Part shown: in pieces, positions 35,403-47,080 of the stretch
How the letters are laid out: each line of letters opens with the position of its first letter
Numbering within the stretch: the stretch's first letter is position 1
Assembly (NCBI GenBank): GCA_965153355.1
Contig: OZ231126.1
Location: 41,602,001 to 41,666,000 of the forward strand
DNA: 64,000 nt
Reading direction: 5' to 3'
Source of the DNA: Flaccisagitta enflata
Taxonomy: Eukaryota > Chaetognatha > Sagittoidea > Aphragmophora
Position numbers and translations under genes: made by a program
Notes under the pieces: model-generated
Seen by the model: only the letters and a program-made list of their open reading frames with translations
Told to the model about the DNA's origin: nothing
Databases searched by the model: none

Positions 35403-35852
35403 TTTGCCTTTAGGCTGCTATTTTAAGTCACTTAGTGCTCTAGTTTTTTTCACCGTTATGCTTGGCTGAATCATCTCACATCTTAATGTATTTCCTACTT
35501 TCTCCAATGATCTGGTAAACTAAGCAGAATGACACAGAATGTAATTGGAGAAGTAAAATTTTGAAAAAGGTAAAAAATGATTTCATTCATTTTTTGCATG
35601 CTCTGCGCCTAAGGGTTTAGGATTCTCACTGCAATGAGATTTGAACTTTAAAATCAATTCGCGGAGATCTATAAAATGAGCTATTGATCATGGTGGTAAG
35701 ATAAAAGCAACATATTCTGACTCAGCGTCAGGGGGCATACCAAACCCTCCTACACTGATTCCAGTCTTTTGGTCTTTGGTCCTTAACAACCATGCATGAC
35801 GGTAGGAGTGATTGCCCTTGTTGTTTTTGAGTCTCTGTCTGTCGGAAAAAGA

Positions 35853-35857
<5 letters not shown>
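35403..35857. other. Spacer, no gene seen
   Basis: Unique-looking mixed sequence with no exon or repeat that I can support. Confidence 0.35.
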
Positions 35858-36034
<177 letters not shown>

Positions 36035-36247
36035 CTCTCGCTTTGTGGGTACGCCCATCATTTCAAGCTCCTTAATCTATTGCACCTCTTCCATTTAACT
36101 GAGTTTTTTATCACTGTTCATTGAGAGAGGAGGAAAGGACGGAGGCGAAGTGGGGGGGGGGGGAATGACAACGACGAACAGAAAGGAAGGAGCCCATGAA
36201 AGACTTCACGGGCGTAATCACGGAGGGTGCGAGAAATAGAGAACGGA

Positions 36248-36790
36248 AACGCTTGGTTGATCGCGTGGTAGCCTAGTGACTTTGGTTACTTGCTTCGTTT
36301 TAGACACTTGGTTGATCGCAGGGTTGCCTAATCACTTTCGTTGCTTGCTTTGTTTTAGACACTTGGTTGATCGTAGGGTTGCCTAATCACTTTCGTTGCT
36401 TGCTTCGTTTTAAACACTTGGTTGATCGCAGGGTTGCCTAGTCACTTTCGTTGCTTGCTTCGTTTTAGACACTTGGTTGATCGCAGGGTTGCCTAATCAC
36501 TTTTGTTGCTTGCTTTGTTTTAGAAGCCTGGCTGATTACGTGGTTGCCTGGACATTTTGGTTGCTTGCTTCGTTTTAGACGCTTGGCTGATCGCATGGTT
36601 GCCTAGTCACCTTGGTCACTTGGTTTGTTTTAGAAGCTTGGCTGATCGCATGGTTGCCTAGTCACCTTGGTCACTTGGTTTGTTTTAGAAGCTTGGTTGA
36701 TTGCGCAGTTGCCTGGTCTCTTTGGTAACTCGCTTGCTTCGTTTTAGAAGCTTGGTTGATGGCATGGTTGCCGGATCGCTTTCGTCATTT
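36248..36790. repeat. 55-bp minisatellite, about 9 units
   Basis: Unit: acacttggttgatcgcaggg, ttgcctaatcactttcgttg, cttgctttgttttag. Starts at 36304 and 36359 give a 55-bp period. Later units diverge (agcttggctgatcgcatgg). No reading frame stays open through it. Confidence 0.9.
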
Positions 36791-37056
36791 GGTTGATAAA
36801 TTCAAAATGCTTTGTTGCCCACTTGGTTGCTTGGTCGCTTTACTTACGCTTCAATTGTCCTGGAAGCGATTGACCGCTTCCAATCTGGTGAGTGGGATAG
36901 CTACTTGTGTATCTTATGTAAAATGGAAGCGGAAGCGGTGAAAGCGGCATAAAAATCGACCGCTTCCGCATCCTTCATACATTGGTAGCGTTTTAATGCC
37001 TGGTATGTTCTAGTGTGCCTTTTGCAGCAGGTCGGAAACGTTCTATTGCAAGGTGC

Positions 37057-37092
<36 letters not shown>

Positions 37093-37206
37093 TGGAGGAA
37101 AAACGGTTGAGTGAAAAGTGCGCTTGAAAATCACTGCAGGGGATGGAAAAGTCATTGGAAAAGAAGAGAAAAATAAATGCTGATGAATTAATCTTTAAGA
37201 CCAATA

Positions 37207-37261
<55 letters not shown>

Positions 37262-37314
37262 ATATGGAGATATGGAGAAGCAGACAGGAAGGAAAAAGAA
37301 AGACACACACACAA

Positions 37315-37386
<72 letters not shown>
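37057..37386. repeat. (GA)n and (AC)n microsatellites
   Basis: Short GA at 37061-37089, GA at 37208-37253, and AC at about 37302-37385. Confidence 0.93.
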
Positions 37387-37389
<3 letters not shown>

Positions 37390-37504
37390 GTACTTGCAAA
37401 GTGAATTAATCTTCCCCTTCAAGATAGGTTGAATCGAACGATTGGCACACAAGGAACACTACTGAAAAATTCAAGCACAAATAAACAATTATTATCAATA
37501 CATA

Positions 37505-38102
37505 CAGGGTGTATCATGCCAAATTAGATAGAAGAAAACAATGGTATTCTGCTTCTAAAAGTGCAAAAATAATTTTGAAAAAAGATTCAAAGAGCAAATG
37601 AGCTCCAATTTTTGTGAAAAAATTTCATGGGTCTGGGTCAAATATTCTTGCCACAACATCAATATGAAGTAAATTGAGCATTTACAGGAGAGGCACTTTA
37701 GAAAAAATTTTGATTTTGAAAGTTTTTTTAGAATTGCTCTTAAGGTCTCCCTGTAAAAAAATCTCATGATAGCTTAAGTAACAGGTGCCAGATTGGTCCC
37801 ATATTAAAGCTTATCAAACTTTCTTTAATTTGAGACCAATCTGGACTATTACCTCAAGCCGTTTAGAAATACAAGAGCAATTCAAGGGAAAGCTTTCAGG
37901 AATCAAATGTTGTCCAGGCTTTCTCCTCTAAATATCAGTTCCTTTAAATTGATGTGTGTGAATGTTCACCCAGACCCATGAAATTTTTACACAAAAAACC
38001 GGAGCTCATGTGCTCTTTGAATCTTTTTTCAGAAATATTCTTTTACTTTTAGAGGCAAAATGCCATCGTTTTCTTACAGCTAATTTGGCATGATACACCC
38101 TG
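37505..38102. mobile_element. Mariner-type MITE, 598 bp, TA target duplication
   Basis: The ends CAGGGTGTATCATGCCAAAT and ATTTGGCATGATACACCCTG are exact inverted repeats, flanked by TA on both sides (37503-37504, 38103-38104). Imperfect inverted homology runs about 130 bp inward (gagctc...tgtgctctttgaatctt). Inside, 'accaatctgg' phrases are also mirrored. CAGGGTG ends with TA duplication are typical of Tc1/mariner. No transposase frame is present. Confidence 0.85.
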
Positions 38103-38565
38103 TATATGTTGTATGCTTCAGAGGCAAACGACTGTTTGAAACCGCTTTTTATTTAAAAAAAACATACGACTTAAAAATGAAATAACCGAGCCAGTTTGAG
38201 GTGAATCCAACGTAAAAAAAACATGAGTTCAATTCTTGTCTCACTGAGATAGATATAGGTACGTCTAGAGTCCAAATCCTAGTGAGTAGTGTATCCATAA
38301 ATCGATAGCCTAAGATAAACAAAGGAGGGAGTATGGACCATGAAAGTGTAGATGAATCTGAAAAGAGCATCAGAGATCGTCGGGAATGGGAAGCCATTGT
38401 GGGAAAATGCTTTCAGCAATCCACGCTGAGATGAAATTTCATGAATGATGCAAGTTGAGGATGGTTTATTGGAATCATTAACAGAGCACACAGATCAAGT
38501 TATTGGTAGTCTGTTAAATCACTTACTCAAAGAGGAAAGATCAAAGGCGGTGATTTTTACAGATA
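38103..38565. other. Spacer, no gene seen
   Basis: Ordinary sequence. Short open frames lack any recognizable feature. Confidence 0.35.
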
Positions 38566-38773
38566 ACAAGGCCGATACACAGCTACCCCAGTCGCGTGTG
38601 GGTGGGCAGGGGCTGTATTTGAGGTCACTTTATCATTTGGGCAGGAGCAGTGAGGCCAAAGACCGCAAAAAACAAAAAAAATTAAGTGTGACAGATGGAG
38701 CGACAGACGGACCGACCAATGGACTGACGGACTGACAAATTGGGTGTAGAGTCGCGTGGCACGCGACTAAAAA
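38566..38773 (+). mobile_element. Hairpin-tailed element, GTCGCGTG subfamily, intact (208 bp)
   Basis: The clearest copy of this subfamily: acaaggccgatacacagcta, ccccagtcgcgtgtgggtgg, gcaggggctgtatttgaggt, 'gggcaggagcagtgaggcca', A-rich stretch, 'aagtgtgaca', GGACC run, 'gggtgtag' and the hairpin at 38750-38768 (AGTCGCGTG g CACGCGACT), then aaaaa. The left word agtcgcgtg is the exact reverse complement of the hairpin 3' arm. Confidence 0.92.
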
Positions 38774-38900
38774 TCTCATTATAGTTCCAGCTGAGTGAGC
38801 TCACCTATGACAATCCTCCAATATGTCAAATCCAATCTAAAAGTTCATAGAACCGGTCATACATTGATAAAAAGCTAGATAGAATGTTATTTCAAATGTA

Positions 38901-39375
38901 CAGTAAAGCACCACTAGAGTGCAACCGCTAATGAGGCATGCCAGCCTATACTAGCATAACAAGAGTTCATGCTAAGTCCAAGGGAAGTTCTCTATCAGAG
39001 GGATGTGACTCAAAATCATGTATACAGAAAAACCACAACAGAAATTTGGTCCTGGGACCTCTAAAAATTGCTGCCGCCACCCCCCTCATATCCCGTAGAA
39101 AATGAGGGATTTTAGCCTATGTTTTAGGGGGCAGGTGTCGGCGCCAATTTATAGGGGTTTCAGGGCTAATTTTTTTTCATTGACCATCTGTAAACATGAT
39201 TTTGGGCTATATCCCTTTGATAGAGAATTTTTCTATGACATTGCATGAATTATTGTTAGGCTAGCCCATACCCTTCGCCTACAACCTACTGTCCCATGAG
39301 AGATTTTGAAGTAATGTAGTTACAAGGCATAATTTTGCTCTGTCCCTTGGCAACGAGATTATTCATACCATACAT
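38901..39375. mobile_element. Possible pogo-like MITE related to 4489-4668
   Basis: The TA-preceded end CAGTAAAGCACCACTAGAGT, 'gcaaccgctaatgaggcatg' matches the end of the small element at 4489-4668. Near 39325 'acaaggcataattttgctct' matches its other half in inverse orientation. The right border is not well defined. Confidence 0.45.
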
Positions 39376-39889
39376 CATGAGAAATGAAGAACTGATAATA
39401 TTCAGGGAAACAATATCAGCTTAACTGTTAGGATTTAAGCACAGAATTTGTCATAAGCGGAAAAATAAACAAAAGAAAATCACAAAAAATATTTGATAAC
39501 TGCTAGAACTTTTGGCAAAGTTTGATGATATTTAGTAAGAAGGTAGTTTCAAAAGTAGACGACCATATGATTGAACTATGTAAAGATATAGTGTCTCTAT
39601 CCCATGTTCCAAATCCGATCACTTCATCTCACAGTACATACATATAGATCTAACCGCTTATATATCGTTCAAACAAAACGATCGTTACCGAGTGCCGGTC
39701 GGCTGGTCGGCTGGTCGGCTAGTATAGTCTGCGGCAGATTTATAGGTCCCACTAACCATCATCCCGTTGGATGAGCAAATATTACCACCGACGGGAAAAA
39801 CGACGACGGGGAAAACCCCCTCCTGGGAGATGCACAAGGCCTGGAAAAGGCAATCAAACTAACGCCGCTAAAATATGACTGCGCCAACG
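39376..39889. other. Spacer, no gene seen
   Basis: AT-rich sequence, then a short 'ggtcggctggtcggct' triplication near 39700. Nothing else supported. Confidence 0.35.
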
Positions 39890-39892
39890 ATG

Positions 39893-39966
<74 letters not shown>

Positions 39967-39995
39967 TTTACAGACAGACAGACAGACAGAAAGAC
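39890..39995. repeat. (GA)n microsatellite with short (GACA)n end
   Basis: GA run to about 39963 followed by CAGACAGACAGA units. Confidence 0.93.
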
Positions 39996-40129
39996 AAGCG
40001 AACCACAGATGACTGGAAATGAGCATGACAGATATAAACACACACTTATTTACCAAATGTCTTCTTAACACATATATACCTTTATTATTTAAATCAAGGG
40101 CTGTATGATGAGAACAAGCTGATATTTTA

Positions 40130-40472
40130 ACAAGGCCAAGTGAAGGCCAATAAGTGCGCCTCGCTTGATTAAGATTTTGTGGATGAACGTTTTTGATGAA
40201 TGAAGGAATACATGAATGAATGAATGAATGAATGAATGAATGAATGAATGAATGAATGAATGAATGAATGAATGAATGAATGAATGAATGAATGAATAGA
40301 ATATGATTATGTGGTAGGCATGAAGGTAGTAGAAATGAAAATTGCATCAGAATCAGCCGTTTTGCGCATTTCAAACGTTTGCGTGACCGACCGACCAACC
40401 AACCGACCGACCGACCAACCAACCGACTGAAGGACATGACCTCTTATGGGAGTGCGAGGACGCACTTAAAAA
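40130..40472 (+). mobile_element. Hairpin-tailed element, AGTGCG subfamily, with internal (AATG)n
   Basis: acaaggccaagtgaaggcca, ataagtgcgcctcg, then an (AATG)n run (about 40198-40297), a GACC/AACC run, 'cctcttatgggagtgcgagg' and the hairpin at 40451-40466 (AGTGCG agga CGCACT), then taaaaa. The left word aagtgcgcc pairs with the arm gacgcactt except for one base. Confidence 0.85.
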
Positions 40473-41103
40473 CATGAAAAACCTGTTCCTTGTTTTTGTA
40501 TGCTCTGTGAAACAAAACTCTTATCAGCACATACATTCAATGCATGACACGGACAGAAAAACAAATCCGGAAACAGAAATGAAGATGATAAAGAAAAACA
40601 GAACATAAGAATAGAAAATGAAAAACAGAAGTAGAAAAGAAATATAGATGGGCTGTAAAAAAAAATAAAAAGCAAAGACAGAAAGCGAGATCAAATGGAT
40701 TGAAATGTTTTTCTCTTTTCCCTTTTATCAGATATTCTATGACGAGCAATTGCGGCCTCTGATGGGACAAAGAGGAAAATGAGAAAAAGTTGGGAAGAAG
40801 AGAGAGAGAGAGACAGAAAAAGCAAAGAGAATAAAGTAAATAAAAAGAAATGTGCGCAAACAAACAATATATCTTCTTTGTTTGGAAAAAGTACGCGGTA
40901 CCGCAGAACCGATCTGCTCATAGATATTACGGATAAACTTGAAAATACATTATATCTTTATGAATAGTTTTTTTACATGGTGTCGGTAGGTATTATCAAT
41001 GTAGAATATTTCCCTCAAGACTAAAATAAAACAGAGAGAGAGACCATACAATCACAAAACAATACGAAGCATGCATCTTAATTCACACAGAGATGTAACA
41101 GAA
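40473..41103. other. Spacer, no gene seen
   Basis: A-rich sequence with short AGAA/GAGA runs. No exon supported. Confidence 0.35.
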
Positions 41104-41678
<575 letters not shown>

Positions 41679-41909
41679 TTTCTGTCCCTCTATCCATCTA
41701 ACATCTATGCGAACCTTTCCCTTCCGTGTGCAGATTCCTTGTATTGAATGTGCCATAGGCAAAGGATATATAAAATTGCTTGGAGAGAAAAAAGAAAGTA
41801 AGTCTTGAACGGAGGTCAACTCAATATAAGAATGTGTCACAGATAACAGCGAAGATTTTTTTCCTTCTACCTTGCTCCTCCTTTCTTTTCCTCTTTACCT
41901 TTTTTATGA

Positions 41910-42454
41910 ACAAGGCCAACACCTTTAAGTCGCGTGCGAGACTTAAATAATTACTTTATTACATAACCACATAACTAAAATGACTTTCATCGAATTTAAT
42001 TGATGTAAGGTTACTTAAAATGATTTAAAATGACCTAAAAATAACTAAATGACCTAAATTGATTTGAATTGACCTAAAATGACTAAAATGGCTTAGTGAC
42101 AAAAATGACTTAAATTGACTTAAAATGACTTAAAATGACTTTAAATGACTCAAATTGACCTAGAATGACATAAATTGAACTTAACAGACCTAAACTGACT
42201 TAAATTGACCTAAAATCACCAAAATGATTGAAACTATTAAAATAACTCAAATGACTTAAATTGAAACAACTGACTTTAAATGACTAAAAATGACTTGAAA
42301 TGATCTAATTTGACTTTAAATGACCTAATTGACTAAAAATGACTTAAAGAAATAAAATTAATAAAAAAAAGTAAAGTGTGACCAACCGACCAACCGACCG
42401 ACCGACCGACGGACAAAGCGGGTTGTAATGAGTCGCGCAGCACGCGACTAAAAA
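41910..42454 (+). mobile_element. Hairpin-tailed element, AAGTCGCGTGC subfamily, with internal minisatellite (545 bp)
   Basis: Starts acaaggccaacacctttaag and tcgcgtgcgagac. The core is degenerate 'tgacttaaaatgac' units (about 41975-42350), then 'gtaaagtgtgacc', a GACC run, 'gcgggttgtaat' and the hairpin at 42431-42449 (AGTCGCG...CGCGACT), then aaaaa. The left word agtcgcgtgc is the exact complement of the arm gcacgcgact. Confidence 0.9.
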
Positions 42455-42524
42455 AGAAGAAAGAAGATTGAGCGTCCTGCATCGAGTAAAGTGACGATCA
42501 ATGTGTGTAAAGGCTTCGACACAG

Positions 42525-42528
<4 letters not shown>

Positions 42529-42565
<37 letters not shown>

Positions 42566-42781
42566 AAGCGCCTGTCCTCGAAAATTTTCCTGTGGCCTAA
42601 TTTCGAAAATTTATTTTGGCCTGATAGTGAAAATTTTTTTTTCTCCATTAGGCCAATTTTAAATAAAAAGTTATGACTTGGATACAAAAAATCTATGCGC
42701 CTAACTAAGAAAAAAAAATTGGGAGAAAGGCGAGAGAGAAAGAGAAAGAGAGAGAGCGAGAGAGAGAGAGAAAGAAAGAGA

Positions 42782-42838
<57 letters not shown>

Positions 42839-42850
42839 TGACAGAGACAG
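42529..42850. repeat. (GA)n microsatellites
   Basis: GA runs at about 42529-42560 and 42731-42850 with interruptions. About 170 bp of AT-rich sequence between them shows no feature. Confidence 0.92.
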
Positions 42851-43251
42851 AGAAAAAGGATTTGAACAATAAGAGATTAAAAGTAATAATATAAAAAAGG
42901 AGAGCCAAAAATACTAAGCTGCTGTAAAAAAATGCCATAGCCAGCACTTTTTATAGCTGCCTCTCTTAGGGTAGCAGCTTGTATCATTTGCTGTTATTTT
43001 TATATATTCGCCAAAAATCATTGTTACTAACAACATCACCATTACCCTTTATTAGTATTTTTCAAACCCAATCTAAAAAAGCAACCAAATGTGGCAAAAA
43101 ACACTTAAATCAACCCAAAGCAGTTTTTTTCTCATTTATTACATCATTGCATATTTTTGTTTTACTCTCTAACCAGCCTATCTTTTGCGCATTACATTTT
43201 CTTTTCTTATCTTTTTAATAGCATGCTGTGTAATAAATCTTTTATTTATTA
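42851..43251. other. Spacer, no gene seen
   Basis: AT-rich sequence, nothing supported. Confidence 0.3.
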
Positions 43252-43929
<678 letters not shown>

Positions 43930-44307
43930 CCTATTTTTTCTAATCTTCTGGGAAGCAAAAAGTCAAAATCCCAAATGTGGAACAGGATAGTGAAAAAAAG
44001 TCGTCACGTAACTAAAAAAAAATGATGGAGGAAAGATAGACAAAAACACAAAGAGACAGAAGAAAGAGGACACACGACGAGTCAGCAAGACAATTGAAAA
44101 GGGAGTCAGAGAGAGAGACAGAAACTGCACTGAAATTTGTTTCCTACAAATTACTCAACTTGAGAGAATTTTACAACTTCATTTTCAGTCTGAGGTCTGA
44201 TTGATGAGCGTAAAAAAATCAGGAAAGAACAATAAAATTTTTGTCTCCTCTTCCAGAATGTCATAAAAACTTGCCTAATTTGCTCGGGCGCATCCCAACG
44301 AGGAATC

Positions 44308-44337
44308 GTTACGGAGAGAGAAAGAGAGAGAGAGTTA

Positions 44338-44388
<51 letters not shown>

Positions 44389-44418
44389 CACACACACACA
44401 AGCACACACACACACACA

Positions 44419-44486
<68 letters not shown>

Positions 44487-44500
44487 CTCTCTCTCTCTCT
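44308..44500. repeat. Compound (AAAG)n-(CA)n-(CT)n microsatellite
   Basis: GAAA units to about 44388, CA to about 44482, CT to 44500. Confidence 0.95.
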
Positions 44501-45045
44501 TACACTGGACACAGTACATACAAAGACAAATATACAGTTGAATCCAATGAGAGAAAGCCTCCATCTGTTCTATCTGCGATTCACCCTCCCTTTCTTTCTC
44601 CTTATTGGTTATTTCCTCCATTATTCTGTCTCTATCAATTATTCCACATCTTATCCAATGTGGGAGGGCCTCATCGAGAAGTTTTTTTTGCTCAAGTATA
44701 AAAAATCACCCCGACCTTTAATGGTGCAACCTCTTTAGCACCCCCTGAAGCTACGACTAGCCCACCCCTCACAGACCATTGACACTGTATTTGCATAACC
44801 ACCGCCACGAACATCACAACCACCAGATTAAATTAAAAATGAAAACCACAAAATCCGAATGTCGCTTTATCCACATCCATAATTGATGTTACCAAGCAAT
44901 CGAACAACATACATCGCAACTTAATCAAAAGTAGCGCACCATAACCTACCGCCACTCAATATCATCTTCCACTCCAACCGACAGCAACGGATTTTATCAA
45001 CAATCGAGAATTCGCAAAATTGACGCTACGGAGAATTGGTGTTTT
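44501..45045. other. Spacer, no gene seen
   Basis: Mixed sequence with C-rich patches near 44740-44830. No exon or repeat identified. Confidence 0.3.
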
Positions 45046-45075
45046 TGACGCAATAGAGAATTCTCTATTGCGTCA
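45046..45075. repeat. Perfect 30-bp palindrome centred on GAATTC
   Basis: Left half tgacgcaatagagaa and right half ttctctattgcgtca are exact reverse complements. A half-copy (tgacgctacggagaatt) lies at 45021. Two related palindromes occur at 46301 and 46351. Confidence 0.9.
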
Positions 45076-45120
45076 AAATGGTAGAAAGATTTCCATACTC
45101 ACTACTGAATATCTCTCTTT

Positions 45121-45446
<326 letters not shown>

Positions 45447-45539
45447 CTCGCACACTCACTCATACACACGCTAACTCTTCCTACAGACAAGTACAATTGA
45501 AACCCAGAATAACACATGTTGAGGAAGCAATAAGTTGGA

Positions 45540-46205
45540 TGGGTGGATGGATGGACAGAGGGATGGAAAGATAGATGGATAGATGGATGGATGTATGGAC
45601 AAAAAAACAAATGGATGGATATGCATCTTAAACCTGATATAGCTACTTATAAATGTATTGTAAATATAGAGGGGGATTTGACATAATCCATGAGGAAAAA
45701 ATTGTAACCCTGAGTTTTATTAATTTCTTTACTTGATGGATATAAAAAAATGTTGAAAATTAAAAAAAAAATCATCAAAATATATGATTATCTAATTAGA
45801 AAAATTCAATGATTAACAATTCTTTAAAAAAATCGAATAATAAAAAGTATATGATAAAAAATGAAATATAGAAATTAAAAATTAAAAAACGGTGAAGAAT
45901 AAAAAGGGAGGCTTGAAAAGTGACAAATTATAAAGGTGAAAAATGAAAATTCAAAAATGAACAGTAAAAAATAGAAAAAAGTTAGATATAAAAAGATGAA
46001 ATATGGCCTGAATAAAAAATTAAGTGATTATAAAGTCTATAGTAAAAGAGTTGAATAAAGTGAAAATGAAATTTAAAGATAGAAATAAGAAGAAAAAAAA
46101 ATTTACAAGTTACTGCTAAACAATATAAAACTATATAAAAACCCTAAGGATACATTTTTTTCCAGGTTGGTTTAGACAATCCGCTTAGGTCCCTCCACTG
46201 AGAAA
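45540..46205. other. (GGAT)n remnant and AT-rich spacer
   Basis: Short GGATGGAT/AGAT run at 45540-45625, then A-rich sequence ('aaaaattaaaaa' type) to 46140. No gene. Confidence 0.4.
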
Positions 46206-46300
46206 GAGAGATAGAGAGAGAGAGAGAGAGAGAAAGGAGAAAACTATTCTCAGTAGTGTCAATCAGTAGTTTCAAAATCATTACAACAGAGAATAGATAT

Positions 46301-46380
46301 TGACGCTATAGAGAATTCTCAGTAGCGTCAAAATGTGTAGTTGTCATTGTTGACGCTACCGAGAATTCTCGGTAGCGTTA
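46301..46380. repeat. Two 30-bp palindromes centred on GAATTC
   Basis: 46301-46330 (tgacgctatagagaa / ttctcagtagcgtca, near-perfect) and 46351-46380 (tgacgctaccgagaa / ttctcggtagcgtta, one mismatch at the end). Same core as 45046-45075, with paired changes in the two arms. Confidence 0.85.
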
Positions 46381-46457
46381 GCCACTCAAGCTACCAGAAC
46401 AATATCCAGAATCCACTGCCACTACCATACCTACCACCTTCGATGCTTCCATTCCTC

Positions 46458-46514
<57 letters not shown>

Positions 46515-46522
46515 GACGTTAG

Positions 46523-46667
46523 TGATGATGATGGTATTGGAAGATGGTTAGAGTTTGGGTTTATTGTTGGGTTGGCTGTCAATGCGGCCGTCAATCTGTT
46601 TATTTACGTCGCGATTTCTGCTTCTTTTCGTCAAGTATTGGTGGGATATTTCAGACCTCTGACGTAA
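46523..46667 (+). CDS. Class-A GPCR-like terminal exon (TM7 and short tail)
   Basis: After a 50-bp CT run and acceptor-like gacgttag, the plus frame reads a short acidic stretch, then EFGFIVGLAVNAAVNLFIYV and AISASFRQVLVGYFRPLT, with stop at 46665-46667. The pattern N-x-x-x-N-L-F-I-Y followed by a polar turn and F-R-x-x-L matches TM7 (NPxxY, here NLFIY) and helix 8 of rhodopsin-family receptors. Pro of NPxxY is replaced by Leu. The C-terminal tail after helix 8 is very short. No upstream exon was identified in the window. It is either the last exon of a peptide-receptor-like GPCR or a relic. The TM7 match is my reading of a short segment. Confidence 0.45.
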
Positions 46668-46789
46668 CTTTAAGGGCTGACTTCAGAAGCACAGCATCTG
46701 GTAGCCAACAAATACTTACTTCGATGTAAAGTAAGAGAATGCACTTTTTCCGCACATCCCCTTGCACCTTGTAAATTACAAGTGGTATT

Positions 46790-47080
46790 ACGCATTTTAT
46801 TCAAATCTATTTTCTAAATATTGAGACAGGATCAAAGAACTGTCAAATCTAAACAGAGATATTTAACTACGTGTAGATGTTTCCACCCGTTAAAGCGTGA
46901 CTTTATTTTGCTCATAAATTTTGCTTTGATAGATCTGGGAAAAACAGTTGTGGAAAATACCAGGAAATAATTATTTGATATCCAATATCAGGGTTTTTAT
47001 TGATTCTAATCAGCAATAATGAATAATCTACAGCTATCTACTGTCTCAATAGTAAGTGAATAGGTGTTATGCTACAAAAA
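46790..47080. mobile_element. Dispersed repeat R, copy 3, possible MITE
   Basis: Contains 'attgagacaggatcaaaga', 'actgtcaaatctaaaca' (shared with 15095) and ends 'ctgtctcaatagtaagtgaa', 'taggtgttat', giving an imperfect inverted repeat (attgagacag/ctgtctcaat). The borders and target duplication are not resolved. Confidence 0.5.
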
